Positions 30,200 through 40,040 of a stretch of 64,000 nt of DNA are shown here, in pieces (position 1 is the stretch's first letter; every line of letters starts with the position of its first letter). The stretch lies in assembly GCF_003114835.2 (NCBI RefSeq), contig NZ_AP025028.1, positions 3,921,340-3,985,339 of the forward strand, written 5' to 3'. Source of the stretch: Leptospira kobayashii (GTDB lineage: Bacteria; Spirochaetota; Leptospiria; Leptospirales; Leptospiraceae). Under the pieces are notes generated by a model. It had not been told where the DNA came from, ran no database searches, and was given only the letters and a program-made list of their open reading frames with translations. The position numbers and the translations under genes were made by a program.

Positions 30200-30523
30200 A
30201 TGATTTTTCTCTCTCATTTGATCAAACCGCTAGCTGTTCTGATTTTTCTAGTCATCAGCTTAAACTGTGCTTCCACGGGCTACGGACCGCAAGGATTGCT
30301 CTTCACAAATCACTCCATCGGACTTTATGCGAACCAAATCGATTCCGGGAAGGAAGGTTCTGCCTGCGCTTTTTCGATACTTGGACTTTTGGCCTGGGGA
30401 GATGCCAGCATAGGAAAGGCAAGAGAGAAGGGTTTACTAACTAAAATCAATCTGATCGAGCAAAATTCTTTTAGTATTTTAGGAATCTATGCTAAAGTTT
30501 GCATTGTAACAAAAGGAAATTAG
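30200..30523 (+). CDS. TRL-like family small lipoprotein (copy 4)
   Basis: 107 aa with lipobox SLNC. It has GYGPQG, a Cys-containing EGSACAF in place of GKAC, WGDASIGKAREKG and a C-terminal YAKVC, so it is closest in pattern to copy 1 at 3699. It lies 3 bases after the coiled-coil gene. The function of the family is unknown. Confidence 0.82.
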   Translation: MIFLSHLIKPLAVLIFLVISLNCASTGYGPQGLLFTNHSIGLYANQIDSGKEGSACAFSILGLLAWGDASIGKAREKGLLTKINLIEQNSFSILGIYAKVCIVTKGN

Positions 30524-30544
30524 TCGTTAAATAATAGAGAGCCC

Positions 30545-30997
30545 ATGTTTTCCAGATCGATAAAACTTTCAAGTTACATAATCCTATTTGGATGCGTATT
30601 ATTTTCCATTCAATGTGGACCTCCGAAACCTGAGCCTTATCTTTTAGGTCTACTAGCACTGCCTTCGGGAAGTTCGGATACATCGTCTACTTTCAAAGTA
30701 GAAACGACGAACCCGGCAAAAAATGAAACTGCGGTCCCCACGAACGTGAATATAACGATCACGTTTTCCAAAAATGTGGATCAGTCCAGCGTTGCCGGAA
30801 ATATAACTCTCACTCAACCTGCTTCCAATAAAATCACAAGTCTCTCCGCAAGCACCAATAACAAAGTAGTTACCCTTAGACCGAATACTACCTTTGATGC
30901 CCAGTCCACTTATACTTTCACTTTGAAAACAGGAATCAAAGATACAACCGGAACTGCTCTTACGGAAGCATATACTTTCGGTTTCACTACTCAATAA
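30545..30997 (+). CDS. Lipoprotein with a Big_5/SbsA-type Ig-like domain
   Basis: 150 aa with a signal and lipobox (SIQCGPP). The mature part is one Ig-like domain of the SbsA/Big_5 type: TNPAKNETAVPTNVNITITF at the start, VTLRPNTTFDAQSTYTFTL in the middle, and a closing GTALTEAYTFGFTT. These domains act as spacers in surface proteins, and here it stands alone. It lies 21 bases after TRL copy 4 and just before a bidirectional terminator. Confidence 0.85.
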   Translation: MFSRSIKLSSYIILFGCVLFSIQCGPPKPEPYLLGLLALPSGSSDTSSTFKVETTNPAKNETAVPTNVNITITFSKNVDQSSVAGNITLTQPASNKITSLSASTNNKVVTLRPNTTFDAQSTYTFTLKTGIKDTTGTALTEAYTFGFTTQ

Positions 30998-31030
30998 AAA
31001 AGCCCGAGTGTTTCCACTCAGGCTTCTTAT
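30995..31030. terminator. Bidirectional intrinsic terminator
   Basis: A hairpin AAGCC-c-GAGTG, loop TTTC, CACTC-a-GGCTT, flanked by an A-run on the left and CTTCTT on the right. It sits between the convergent lipoprotein and hppA genes. The A-run gives a good U-tract for transcripts coming from hppA on the minus strand. Confidence 0.8.
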
Positions 31031-31056
31031 ACAATCCGTTCGGATTTAGTCTTATC

Positions 31057-33204
31057 TTATTTGAAAAGTTGTAAAATCACTCCGCCTTTCAGAACAAAGA
31101 ATTCAGCAAACACAAGTGATGTGATCGCCATAAGTTTGATCAGAATGTTGATGGCAGGTCCGGAAGTATCCTTTAATGGATCTCCTACCGTATCTCCCAC
31201 AACCGCAGCTTTGTGCATATCAGAACCTTTTCCACCGGCTTTCTTTTCGATGTACTTTTTAGCGTTGTCCCAAGCTCCACCTGAGTTTGCGGAAGAGATC
31301 GCAAGAACCACACCGGAAACAAGAGCACCTGCCAGTAATCCTGCAAGAGACTTCACACCGAATAAATAGCCCACAACGATCGGGCTAAGTAAAACCAAAA
31401 GGCCGGGAGGAATCATTTCACGAAGAGCAGCCGAAGTGGAAATATCCACACATTTTGCATACTCAGGTTTTGCAGTTCCTTCCATAAGTCCAGGAATCTC
31501 TTTGAATTGGCGTCTCACTTCTTTTACCATATCCAAAGCGGCTTTACCCACGGATTTCATCGTCATTGCGGAAAAGATAAACGGTAACATAGCACCGAAT
31601 AAAAGACCGCCGAAAACCCAAGGATCAAGTAGTTCGATTGTGGTAAGATCAACGGCTCCTTCGCCTAACTCCTTTGATGCGAGTTGAGTTCTGGTAATGA
31701 ATGCTGCAAAAAGTGCAAGAGAAGTAAGCGCGGCAGAACCGATCGCAAATCCCTTTCCTACGGCAGCAGTTGTATTTCCGGCAGCATCAAGGTTATCCGT
31801 TCTATCACGAACTTCTTTTCCTAGTTCCGCCATCTCGGCAATACCGCCTGCGTTATCGGAAACGGGGCCGTAAGCATCGATCGTAAGTCCAATTGCGATT
31901 GTGGAAATCATACCAATCGCAGCGAGTGCGATTCCATACATTCCGGCAAGTAGATTGGAGATAACAATCACGATCACGAGCAATACGACAGGAACAACGG
32001 AGGAATGGTATCCTAACGCCAAACCGTAAATAATGTTAGTTGCAGCACCCGTTTCACAGGATTCGACAACTTCTCTTACTGGTTTGTAAGCATGGGATGT
32101 GTAATATTCCGTAACCCAACCGATGAGCATTCCCGCAAATAGTCCAAGAGATACTGCGGTGAATATATTCCACTTAGTAATCGTCTTTTCACCGATTTGG
32201 AAGCTATCTACCATAAAGAAGTCCGTTACGAAATAAAGTGCAACGGCAACAATCGCTGTGGAAATCCAAAGTTGAAGTTTAAGTGCAAATTCAACGCTAC
32301 CGGTTTCTTTCACTCTTGCAAAGAAGGAAGTGATTAGGGAAGCAGGAATCCCGATGGCAAGAATCAGCAAAGGATAAAGTAGAGCAGTGTTATTGCCAGC
32401 TAACGCAGATGCAGTGGCACCGATTACAAGAGCCGCACAAGTGGCTTCCGCAGCGGAACCAAAAAGATCGGCACCCATTCCTGCGATATCACCTACGTTA
32501 TCTCCCACGTTGTCTGCAATGGTAGCCGGGTTACGAGGGTCATCTTCCGGAATCCCCTTTTCCACTTTACCTACCAAGTCAGCACCTACGTCCGCAGCTT
32601 TCGTATAAATACCACCGCCTACACGACCGAAAAGTGCCACAGAAGAACCACCCAAACCGAAACCGGCAAGTGACTCCATAAGGATGTGTTTGGGAACATC
32701 CACATTTAAAACTGTAAAAAGAATAAAGAGTCCGACTAAGCCTAAAACAGCTAGTCCAACTAGGCCGAATCCCATTACCGCACCTGAGTCATAAGCCACT
32801 CGAAATGCTTTGGAAAGGGAAGTCTTTGCAGCTTGCGCAGTTCTCACGTTTCCTTTTGTGGCAATCGACATGCCCACAAAACCGGAAAGGCAGGAAATCA
32901 ACGCACCACTGACAAAAGCGATCGATGTGTAAATTCCTTCGTTGAAATCCGTTTTAGGATTATCCAGAAGAAGAAAAATAAGCACAGTCATGAAACTAAT
33001 GAAAAGTAAAATGACGCGGTATTCGCGGAGTAGGAAAGCCATAGCGCCTTCCGAGATAGCCGCCGCTATTTCTTTTAAGCGGTTGTTTTGTTCGACGTTG
33101 CCGCCTTCTGCACCGACTTGAATCCTTACGACTCGTCCAGCGTAGAAAATCGCCGTGGCTATAGAAAGTAAGCCCAAGACGATAATGATCAGCTCTGCAT
33201 TCAT
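31057..33204 (-). CDS. hppA: Membrane-bound ion-translocating pyrophosphatase
   Basis: 715 aa, about 16 transmembrane segments. The enzyme couples PPi hydrolysis to pumping H+ or Na+. The PPi-binding segments are clear: [36 protein letters not shown], and GGAWDNAKK near the C-terminus. The segment [18 protein letters not shown] has Ala where K+-independent enzymes have Lys, so it should need K+. A ribosome-binding site AGAGGA precedes the ATG. Confidence 0.96.
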   Translation of the reverse strand: MNAELIIIVLGLLSIATAIFYAGRVVRIQVGAEGGNVEQNNRLKEIAAAISEGAMAFLLREYRVILLFISFMTVLIFLLLDNPKTDFNEGIYTSIAFVSGALISCLSGFVGMSIATKGNVRTAQAAKTSLSKAFRVAYDSGAVMGFGLVGLAVLGLVGLFILFTVLNVDVPKHILMESLAGFGLGGSSVALFGRVGGGIYTKAADVGADLVGKVEKGIPEDDPRNPATIADNVGDNVGDIAGMGADLFGSAAEATCAALVIGATASALAGNNTALLYPLLILAIGIPASLITSFFARVKETGSVEFALKLQLWISTAIVAVALYFVTDFFMVDSFQIGEKTITKWNIFTAVSLGLFAGMLIGWVTEYYTSHAYKPVREVVESCETGAATNIIYGLALGYHSSVVPVVLLVIVIVISNLLAGMYGIALAAIGMISTIAIGLTIDAYGPVSDNAGGIAEMAELGKEVRDRTDNLDAAGNTTAAVGKGFAIGSAALTSLALFAAFITRTQLASKELGEGAVDLTTIELLDPWVFGGLLFGAMLPFIFSAMTMKSVGKAALDMVKEVRRQFKEIPGLMEGTAKPEYAKCVDISTSAALREMIPPGLLVLLSPIVVGYLFGVKSLAGLLAGALVSGVVLAISSANSGGAWDNAKKYIEKKAGGKGSDMHKAAVVGDTVGDPLKDTSGPAINILIKLMAITSLVFAEFFVLKGGVILQLFK

Positions 33205-33231
33205 GAAGTCCTCTTTTGGATTGAATATTTG

Positions 33232-33246
33232 ATTTTCTAAGAAAAT
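33232..33246. promoter_or_regulatory. Perfect 7-1-7 palindrome between divergent hppA and TPR genes
   Basis: ATTTTCT-A-AGAAAAT, 15 bases, lies almost in the centre of the 70-base divergent gap, about 28 bases from each start codon. The spacing form is that of Fur/PerR-like boxes, but the bases do not match a consensus I can name. It may be an operator. Confidence 0.4.
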
Positions 33247-33274
33247 TTAGAAGATGACCGATGAGAATCTATAG

Positions 33275-34438
33275 ATGGCATCACGGTCAAGGAGAAAATG
33301 GCAGTTAAGGGTTTTGGCTACAACTCTATTTCTTTTCTGCGTCAGAATTTGGGCAGAATCCCCTGATCCGGTAAAAGTATTCTATACTTATGACCATCTT
33401 TTGCACGTTGCAGAGGAAAAGATCACTACTTACACTCCCACCAAGGCATTTAATTTTTTAGCAAAAGCAAAAGAGCTCCGTCCCGAGCCGGACTATCGTT
33501 ATTACAATATTTTGGGGGAAGCACATTCAAAACTAGGGCAAGATAACGAAGCGATGGAGGCTTTCGAAAAATCGGTAGAGTTAAATTCGAACCAGTTTCC
33601 TTTGTTTTTAAGGATCTCGGATTATTACGAAAACAATAGAAAGCCGGACAGAGCACTCTTATTCACGGAAAAATACCTTTTACTGGTTCCCACTGACAAA
33701 AATCGAATTTATAAAGCCGCTATACTTTCCCGCCGGATCGGCAAAGAGGAATCCTACCAAAAGTATATTAAATTATTAGAAAGTGATACTTCTTTCGCTA
33801 CGGAAGAAGATGCTCTTCAATCCAGTTTATCTAAACATATCAAAAATAAAAAATGGAAAGAAGCGGAAGAACTCACAATTCGATACATTCCCTTTTTCCC
33901 CCGAACGGAAGGAATGTATGAATACTTAATTCTTTCCAGAAGGGGAAAAAAATCCCCTCTTTTGGAAGAAGCATATATTTTAGCATGCGTTACTTTCAAA
34001 GAAGAGACAAGATATTTTGTAAGATACGGAGTTTATCTGCAAGAGAACGGCAGATATTTGGAAGCCCTTTCCATATTCAGGAGAGCGTTCTTCAATGCCT
34101 TAAAATTTGAAACAAAAGGAGATTGGGACGAGATTTTGTTTTTGTTAAGGCAAAGTTATGCAAACTTGGGTTGGGAAAAAGAAACCCTGGCAATCGATCT
34201 TTTGGTAAAAGATATCAAACGAAGAGATTCGTTAAAAGATGAAGATTTAGAAAACCATATCCAAACTCATAGGAAAAACAGGGAATATTTACAATTTGCC
34301 GTTTATTGGTTCAAAGACAAAAACGAGAAAAAAACAAATCTATATCGCGGATTGCTAAAAGAAAGAGACCAAGAGAATGAGGTAAAAGAATTCCTATTCG
34401 TCATTGGTCCCTTCGCTTTGGAAAATCTGGAACTTTAA
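33275..34438 (+). CDS. TPR repeat protein, exported
   Basis: 387 aa with an N-terminal signal ([17 protein letters not shown]). TPR-like helices run from about residue 45: [31 protein letters not shown] is a classical TPR, followed by further degenerate repeats. TPR proteins are scaffolds; no partner is evident. It diverges from hppA and its stop overlaps acs by four bases on the opposite strand. Confidence 0.8.
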   Translation: MASRSRRKWQLRVLATTLFLFCVRIWAESPDPVKVFYTYDHLLHVAEEKITTYTPTKAFNFLAKAKELRPEPDYRYYNILGEAHSKLGQDNEAMEAFEKSVELNSNQFPLFLRISDYYENNRKPDRALLFTEKYLLLVPTDKNRIYKAAILSRRIGKEESYQKYIKLLESDTSFATEEDALQSSLSKHIKNKKWKEAEELTIRYIPFFPRTEGMYEYLILSRRGKKSPLLEEAYILACVTFKEETRYFVRYGVYLQENGRYLEALSIFRRAFFNALKFETKGDWDEILFLLRQSYANLGWEKETLAIDLLVKDIKRRDSLKDEDLENHIQTHRKNREYLQFAVYWFKDKNEKKTNLYRGLLKERDQENEVKEFLFVIGPFALENLEL

Positions 34439-36402
34439 CCGGTGTGATATTTCTTTTTATCTTCGATCAAAGTTTGTACTACGCTAGGATCGGCAAGAGT
34501 AGAGATATCACCTAACGAGTCAAATTCACCGCATGCAATCTTTCTAAGTATCCTTCTCATGATTTTGCCGGATCTGGTCTTCGGCAATCCCGGGGCCCAA
34601 TGGATCACGTCCGGTCTTGCAATTTTACCGATCATCTTTTCAACCATCGTAATCAGTTCTTTTTTCAAATCATCATTTGAATGTACACCTTGTTTGACGG
34701 TAACGTAAGCATAAATCGCCTGACCCTTGATATCATGAGGGAATCCGACGACAGCCGCCTCGGCAATGGATTTATGTTCTACAATCGCGCTTTCCACTTC
34801 GGCGGAACCGATCCTATGCCCGGATACATTCAATACATCGTCCACTCTACCGGTAATGGTAATGTATCCGTCTTTGTCACGGTTTGCACCGTCTCCCGTG
34901 AAATAATAACCTTTGAATTGGGAAAAGTATGTATCGTAAAATCTTTTGGAATCTCCGTAAACTCCCCTCATGATGGAAGGCCAAGGAGAACTCAAACATA
35001 AATTTCCGGATGCTTCTCCCTTAGATATGATTTCCTTTCCGTCGTTATCAACTAATACAGGTTTGATTCCGAAAAAAGGAAGCCCGGCTGATCCCGGTTT
35101 TTGCGGAGCCGCTCCCGGCAAGGAAGTGATCATAATAGATCCCGTTTCCGTTTGCCACCAGGTATCCACGACAGGGCATTTGGATTTTCCGATGTTTTTA
35201 TAATACCATTCCCATGCTTCCGGATTGATCGGTTCTCCCACGGAACCGAGCAAACGAAGTGATTTCAAGGATCGGGACTGAATCGGTCCCAATCCTTCCC
35301 GCATCAATGCACGAATCGCAGTAGGAGCAGTATAAAATACAGTCACACCGTATTTGTCGATCACATCCCAAAATCTCCCCGCATCCGGATAACTGGGAAC
35401 TCCCTCAAACATCAGTGAGGTGGCTCCGTTGGAAAGAGGGCCGTAAACAATATAACTATGTCCTGTGATCCAACCCACATCGGCAGTACACCAATATGTG
35501 TCCGTTTCTTTATAATCGAAAACAGTACTGAAAGTCAAATTCGCCCCGAGCAAATATCCTCCGGTCGTATGCAAAACACCTTTTGGTTTTCCGGTGGAAC
35601 CGGAAGTGTATAAAATAAATAGAGGATCTTCCGCATCTATTTCTGCCGGTGGGCAGTAAGCCTTTAAATCCTTGTCCTTCATCAGGAAATGATACCAATG
35701 ATCACGTCCTTCCTTCCAGTTGAGATTGGTTTCGTCACCGGTCCTTCTCACTACAATGACATCGTTGATCTGAACTTTCGTTTCTTCTAAGGCCGCATCT
35801 ATGTTTTTTTTCAACTCGATCGGTTTGCCTCCCCTATAACCGCCGTCAGCTGTAATAATCAGGCTCGGTTTGCAATCTTCAATCCGGCTCAAAAGTGCCT
35901 CGGGAGAAAACCCTCCGAATACTACGGAATGAACGGCACCGATCCGAGTACAAGCCAAAGCGGAGATGGCAAGTTCCGGAATCATCGGAAGGTAAATGAG
36001 AACTCTATCTCCTTTTTTAACTTTTAAGTTTTTTAGAATATTTGCGAGTTTATTGACTTCGCGATAAAGATCGTGATAGGTGAAGACTTTTGATTCTTCA
36101 GGATTGTCCCCTTCCCAGATGATCGCCGCTTTGTTTTTATGAGGGGAATCCAAATGACGATCCAAACAATTATAAGATACGTTTAATTTCCCGCCTTCAA
36201 ACCATTTGACTTTTGCATTTTTAAAATCATGGCTTAGAACTTTCTTCCACTTCTTAAACCATGTTAGACGGTCTGCCTGTTCCGCCCAAAACTTTTCAGG
36301 CTTTTCGATGGATTGTTTGTATAACTTTTTGTAATCTTTTAAATTGATGTTTGTCTGTTTGACAAATTCTTTATTCGGTGGAACAACTCTTTCCTTAGCC
36401 AT
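34435..36402 (-). CDS. acs: Acetyl-CoA synthetase (AMP-forming)
   Basis: 655 aa, the usual Acs length. It makes acetyl-CoA from acetate, ATP and CoA. The AMP-binding motif [66 protein letters not shown] and the C-terminal SRTGKIMRR-like segment ([15 protein letters not shown], with the acetylatable Lys) are all present. A good sigma70-type promoter with an adjoining palindrome lies upstream. Confidence 0.97.
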   Translation of the reverse strand: MAKERVVPPNKEFVKQTNINLKDYKKLYKQSIEKPEKFWAEQADRLTWFKKWKKVLSHDFKNAKVKWFEGGKLNVSYNCLDRHLDSPHKNKAAIIWEGDNPEESKVFTYHDLYREVNKLANILKNLKVKKGDRVLIYLPMIPELAISALACTRIGAVHSVVFGGFSPEALLSRIEDCKPSLIITADGGYRGGKPIELKKNIDAALEETKVQINDVIVVRRTGDETNLNWKEGRDHWYHFLMKDKDLKAYCPPAEIDAEDPLFILYTSGSTGKPKGVLHTTGGYLLGANLTFSTVFDYKETDTYWCTADVGWITGHSYIVYGPLSNGATSLMFEGVPSYPDAGRFWDVIDKYGVTVFYTAPTAIRALMREGLGPIQSRSLKSLRLLGSVGEPINPEAWEWYYKNIGKSKCPVVDTWWQTETGSIMITSLPGAAPQKPGSAGLPFFGIKPVLVDNDGKEIISKGEASGNLCLSSPWPSIMRGVYGDSKRFYDTYFSQFKGYYFTGDGANRDKDGYITITGRVDDVLNVSGHRIGSAEVESAIVEHKSIAEAAVVGFPHDIKGQAIYAYVTVKQGVHSNDDLKKELITMVEKMIGKIARPDVIHWAPGLPKTRSGKIMRRILRKIACGEFDSLGDISTLADPSVVQTLIEDKKKYHTG

Positions 36403-36422
36403 CTCTTCCCTCTCAGGGGAAA

Positions 36423-36451
36423 ATTAAACAACAGGATGGAAGAGTTGTCCA
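36423..36451 (-). promoter_or_regulatory. Predicted acs promoter
   Basis: On the minus strand TGGACA (36446-36451), a 17-base spacer, and TTTAAT (36423-36428), each 5 of 6 to the sigma70 consensus, 21 bases upstream of the acs ATG. Confidence 0.55.
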
Positions 36452-36469
36452 GAAAGTTTCGAAACTTTC
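36452..36469. promoter_or_regulatory. 18-base perfect palindrome abutting the acs -35 box
   Basis: GAAAGTTTCGAAACTTTC is its own reverse complement and ends at the base next to the predicted -35 box. The place fits a dimeric activator or repressor of acs. It could instead fold as a small hairpin downstream of folE, but no U-run follows. Confidence 0.5.
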
Positions 36470-36495
36470 GTAATGATAAATGTTATTGAATCCTC

Positions 36496-37047
36496 TTAGT
36501 GCGATCCGGTTCGGATCAGATCCAAAAATTCGCTTCGAGTGGTAGGATCGGATTTGAAAAGCCCTAAAAGACTGGACGTGAACAACTCCGAATTTTGTTT
36601 TTCCACACCCCTCATCATCATACAAAGATGTTTGGCTTTGATAACAACCCCTACACCCAAAGGATCCAAAGTCTCTTGGATCGCCTGTGCAATTTGATCC
36701 GTGAGTCTTTCCTGAACCTGAAGTCTTCGGGCAAATACATCTACAATGCGCGGGATTTTACTGATTCCTATGATTTTTTTATTCGGAATATAGGCGACAT
36801 GAGCGCGACCGTAGAAAGGAAGAAGATGATGTTCGCATAAAGAATACATTTCAATGTCCCGAACGAGAACCATGCCTGTGGTATTTTCTTCGAAGATGGC
36901 GCCGTTTACAAGGGAATCAAGATCGGCTTTATAACCGCTTGTTAAAAATTCATAAGCCTTTTTTACACGACTAGGAGTTTTGAGAAGTCCTTCCCGACCC
37001 GGGTCTTCGCCGATTTGTTTGATGATTCCCTCGATTAAATCTTCCAT
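36496..37047 (-). CDS. folE: GTP cyclohydrolase I
   Basis: 183 aa, the usual length. It converts GTP to 7,8-dihydroneopterin triphosphate for folate and the queuosine route. Motifs are [40 protein letters not shown] (Cys and His zinc ligands), [23 protein letters not shown] and [11 protein letters not shown] (second zinc Cys). It stands before acs on the same strand with a 93-base gap. It is relevant to queE in this window. Confidence 0.97.
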   Translation of the reverse strand: MEDLIEGIIKQIGEDPGREGLLKTPSRVKKAYEFLTSGYKADLDSLVNGAIFEENTTGMVLVRDIEMYSLCEHHLLPFYGRAHVAYIPNKKIIGISKIPRIVDVFARRLQVQERLTDQIAQAIQETLDPLGVGVVIKAKHLCMMMRGVEKQNSELFTSSLLGLFKSDPTTRSEFLDLIRTGSH

Positions 37048-37084
37048 TCGTGTTTCCCTTTCCAGAAATAGTATTGCTCGCCTG

Positions 37085-37111
37085 CTCTGATTCTAAAATC
37101 TGAATTCAGAG
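37085..37111. promoter_or_regulatory. Inverted repeat in the folE/glycosyltransferase divergent region
   Basis: CTCTGATTC and GAA-T-TCAGAG can pair over nine bases with one bulged T, and the right part contains the perfect 12-base palindrome TCTGAATTCAGA. It lies about 40 bases from the folE start in the 153-base region shared with the divergent gene. It is a possible operator; no consensus is recognised. Confidence 0.3.
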
Positions 37112-37200
37112 AAATTACTATCAATTTGACTAGTTTTATTCAGAATTAGATAGGCACATTTCCTTTTTTCAAATTCTTTAGGACATAATCTAATAATACG

Positions 37201-38316
37201 ATGCCTATCAAAGTCGGCTTTGACGCGAGGATGATTGAAAATTCCGGAATCGGAATTCGCATTCAGCATATTTTAAAGTTTTGGCCCCTTTCGGAAAAAG
37301 AGGTCGAATTACATGTATTTGGTGATCCAAGTCTTCTTTCCAAACATGACTTACCTTCCCATTCCAAAATCATTCCCTATACTGCAAAAATATATTCCGT
37401 AAGAGAATGGTTAGGCCATCCTTCCATGAAAAAAATGGACATTCTGGATATCCCTCATTTCAATGTGCCGATTTTTCACATACGCAAATGCATTGTTACC
37501 ATTCACGATTTGATCCCGTATCATTTCAAAGCGGCACATAGTTCTCTCGTCAAAAGAATCTACATGCAGTTTATTTTTCGTTGGATCAAGTGGTTTGCTC
37601 ACAAGATCATCGCAGTATCCGAATTTACAAAACAAGATCTGATCCGGGAATTTCATTACCAAACATCCCGGATCTCCGTAATTTATAACGGAATCGATAC
37701 AGAAACTTTCTCCAAAAGAAAACCGGCTGAACTATCTTCCTTTCAAACGAAATACAAATTGCCAAAAGATTATATTTTTACGGTAGGAATAGGAAAGGCA
37801 CATAAAAACTTTCCTTTTTTATTGGAAACTTTGGAAGAAATGTGGCAGGACAAATCCCTGAAATCACCTTTGGTGATCGGCGGTATCAGTAAAAAAATTC
37901 CGGACGAACTTTTGGAATTTCAAAAAAAACATAAAACTCTGATTTATTTTCTCCCTCATTTACCTTACGATAAACTACCATTAGTCTATCAATCTGCGAA
38001 ATTATTCATATATCCTTCTATGTATGAAGGATTCGGGTTTCCCGTTTTGGAAGCACAAACTTCGGGAACTCCTGTATTATCTTCTTCTGCAAGCGTTTTG
38101 CCTGAAATTTTAAAAGATACGGCAGAGTATTTCGATCCTTCCGATAAAAATGATCTGAAGATCAAATTATCGGAAATCCTAAAGAATCAAAAAAAACAAA
38201 AACAACTTACCAAATTAGGAGAAACCAATTCAAAACGGTTTCCCTGGAAAAATGCGATCGAGAATTTGAATTCATTGTACCAATCCGAAATCGAAGGATT
38301 CGCAGAAAACGGTTAA
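37201..38316 (+). CDS. Glycosyltransferase family 4 (GT-B fold)
   Basis: 371 aa, cytoplasmic. GT4 features are an N-terminal donor-independent half with VTIHDLIPYHF and IIAVSEFTKQDL, an ISVIYNGIDTETF loop, GIGKAHKNFPFLL, and the EX7E-type motif in YPSMYEGFGFPVLEAQTSGTPVLSS. It should add a sugar to a lipid or polysaccharide acceptor, unknown here. It stands alone, not in a polysaccharide cluster. Confidence 0.9.
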   Translation: MPIKVGFDARMIENSGIGIRIQHILKFWPLSEKEVELHVFGDPSLLSKHDLPSHSKIIPYTAKIYSVREWLGHPSMKKMDILDIPHFNVPIFHIRKCIVTIHDLIPYHFKAAHSSLVKRIYMQFIFRWIKWFAHKIIAVSEFTKQDLIREFHYQTSRISVIYNGIDTETFSKRKPAELSSFQTKYKLPKDYIFTVGIGKAHKNFPFLLETLEEMWQDKSLKSPLVIGGISKKIPDELLEFQKKHKTLIYFLPHLPYDKLPLVYQSAKLFIYPSMYEGFGFPVLEAQTSGTPVLSSSASVLPEILKDTAEYFDPSDKNDLKIKLSEILKNQKKQKQLTKLGETNSKRFPWKNAIENLNSLYQSEIEGFAENG

Positions 38317-38397
38317 GTCCCGACCATCTCCTCAAAAATAACCCCGTATTTCGTAAAAAACCTCCGAAAAAAAAACTTGTCATGGTACTGCCAGGAA

Positions 38398-38412
38398 CGA
38401 GATTGATTCTCA
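38398..38412 (+). promoter_or_regulatory. Fur-box-like operator upstream of the [2Fe-2S] gene
   Basis: CGAGATTGATTCTCA matches TGAGAATGATTCTCA, a common form of the Fur box, at 13 of 15 positions, and lies 8 bases before the ATG at 38421. A TTGTCA at 38377 could be the -35 box, but a matching -10 is weak. Confidence 0.45.
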
Positions 38413-38420
38413 ATAGCACC

Positions 38421-38618
38421 ATGATCAAATGTCACTGCGCAGAAGTTTTCTTTGAAGAGATCTTAAATGTTGTCAAAGATACAAATCGCCCTATACTAGA
38501 AGTAGCGAAGGAAATGGGAGCTGCCGATACTTGCACTGCTTGTGTAAGCGATATGCTCCAATTCATTCAAAATGAACTAGAGGGGCTAGAACTTGCAGGA
38601 CATTCAACTTATCGATAA
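38421..38618 (+). CDS. BFD-like [2Fe-2S]-binding protein
   Basis: 65 aa. CHC at residues 3-5 and CTAC near 40 give the four Cys arrangement (CxC...CxxC) of bacterioferritin-associated ferredoxins, which bind [2Fe-2S] and help release iron from bacterioferritin. I chose ATG 38421 because the Fur-like box and the Cys motif right after it fit; an earlier ATG at 38382 is possible. No bacterioferritin gene is in the window. The downstream cupin gene overlaps by 26 bases. Confidence 0.82.
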   Translation: MIKCHCAEVFFEEILNVVKDTNRPILEVAKEMGAADTCTACVSDMLQFIQNELEGLELAGHSTYR

Positions 38619-39066
38619 CCATTTAATCCAAACAGTCATTTCCAAAGCGGGTTCCTCTCCGCGAAAGCGCACCAATCATAATTTTCACCAATTAACAGAA
38701 GTTTACCAAAGATTTTTAAATGTCCTGATGGAAGATACATATGTCTCCGTTCACAGACATCTTTCCGATCCAAAACATGAAACCTTTTTGATTCTCCAAG
38801 GAAAGGTAGGTTTTCTCATTTATGACGAAGAAGGGAATGTAAAAGAAAAACATCTGCTGTCTTCGGAAGGTCCGGTCTACGGAATAGACATTCAACCGGG
38901 GGTTTGGCATAACTTAGTTTGTCTAAGTCCTGTGGCGGTTTGTTTTGAAGGAAAGTCCGGACCGTATATAGAAACAACGGATAAAGAATTTCATTCCAAA
39001 TATCCAAGCGAAGGCGATCCGGAATGTGCTAAGACAAATGAGTCTTGGAAAAAATTATTTCAGTGA
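38593..39066 (+). CDS. WbuC-family cupin-fold metalloprotein
   Basis: 157 aa. The first 35 residues have the WbuC-type PRKRTNHNFH, then the cupin core with VHRHLSDPKHETFLILQGKVGFLIYDEEG and GVWHNLVCLSP holding the metal-binding His. WbuC-like proteins appear near polysaccharide genes, but their function is unknown. The start is TTG at 38593, with GAGGGG 7 bases upstream; the ORF lies in the 3' end of the BFD gene. Its stop overlaps the next gene by one base (TGATG). Confidence 0.8.
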   Translation: MQDIQLIDNHLIQTVISKAGSSPRKRTNHNFHQLTEVYQRFLNVLMEDTYVSVHRHLSDPKHETFLILQGKVGFLIYDEEGNVKEKHLLSSEGPVYGIDIQPGVWHNLVCLSPVAVCFEGKSGPYIETTDKEFHSKYPSEGDPECAKTNESWKKLFQ

Positions 39067-40040
39067 TGAGGATCCTATTTTCCATATTCATGTTTACTTT
39101 TTTCAGCTGTAAAACACTACCGAAGTTTATACCGGTTCAAAATCATAAATCTTCACAAATCATAAGCAATGGGATCGAACGGAGCTTTCGTTATTTGTTA
39201 CCGGGCGAATATAAAAAAAATTCCCTTCCTTTGATCTTCGTATTACACGGAGGTGGTGGTAGTAGCGAAGCGATGATTTACCTGACCAGGCTTTCCGAAA
39301 AAGTCGATCAGGACAGATTCATCGTAGTTTATCCGGAAGGCTTTGCCAATCGATGGAATGACGGAAGAGGAATCAAACATTCCATCACGGATCAGAAGAA
39401 TACTGAAGACGTTTTGTTCTTTCGGGATATGGTAACTTATTTCAAAAAAAACTATCAGATAGATGAGAGTCGGATTCATGTGGTCGGTTTATCTAACGGA
39501 GGTTTTATGGCCCAGAGATTGGCCTGTGAAGCACCCGATATTTTCGCTTCCTCGTTTTCCGTTGCCGCAACTACATCCAAATTCTTATCTCAAAATTGCA
39601 CTCTGAACGGCCCTTTATCCATCGGGTTCATATTCGGAAAAAAAGATGATATCATTCCTTATAACGGGGGAACCATTTATATCCCCAAAAATCCTTCAAA
39701 TGATAAGGATAGAATCGGTGCAGGGGAAAGTATTTCCTTTCAAGATAGTTTGAAATTCTGGTCTGAAAAATTGCAATGTACTTCGGAAAACAAACGTTAT
39801 ATCCAAGGACTTAAACCGAAAATCAATAAGGATATCATTCGTTACGATTACGAATCCGCAAATAGTTCTTTAAAATTAAGAGCCTTCCTTTTGGAAAATG
39901 GAGGTCATATTTGGCCGCATGGATTTTTTTATCATAACGATAAAAAATACGGATATCTTTCGGAAGATTTGGATGCATCTTCTGCTGTATTGGATTTTTT
40001 TAAAGAAACTCCTAAGACAAACTACCTGGGCGGCAATTAA
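39066..40040 (+). CDS. PHB-depolymerase/esterase-like alpha/beta hydrolase, predicted lipoprotein
   Basis: 324 aa with lipobox FTFFSC. It belongs to the poly(3-hydroxybutyrate) depolymerase/feruloyl esterase-like group: LIFVLHGGGGSSEAM (oxyanion loop), VVYPEGFANRWNDGRG, VGLSNGGFMAQRLACEAP (nucleophile Ser) and ENGGHIWPHG (catalytic His). Cys (CTLNG and LQCTS) are spread as in this group. The substrate is unknown. The ATG at 39066 shares a base with the preceding stop, as does its own stop with the next gene. Confidence 0.85.
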   Translation: MRILFSIFMFTFFSCKTLPKFIPVQNHKSSQIISNGIERSFRYLLPGEYKKNSLPLIFVLHGGGGSSEAMIYLTRLSEKVDQDRFIVVYPEGFANRWNDGRGIKHSITDQKNTEDVLFFRDMVTYFKKNYQIDESRIHVVGLSNGGFMAQRLACEAPDIFASSFSVAATTSKFLSQNCTLNGPLSIGFIFGKKDDIIPYNGGTIYIPKNPSNDKDRIGAGESISFQDSLKFWSEKLQCTSENKRYIQGLKPKINKDIIRYDYESANSSLKLRAFLLENGGHIWPHGFFYHNDKKYGYLSEDLDASSAVLDFFKETPKTNYLGGN

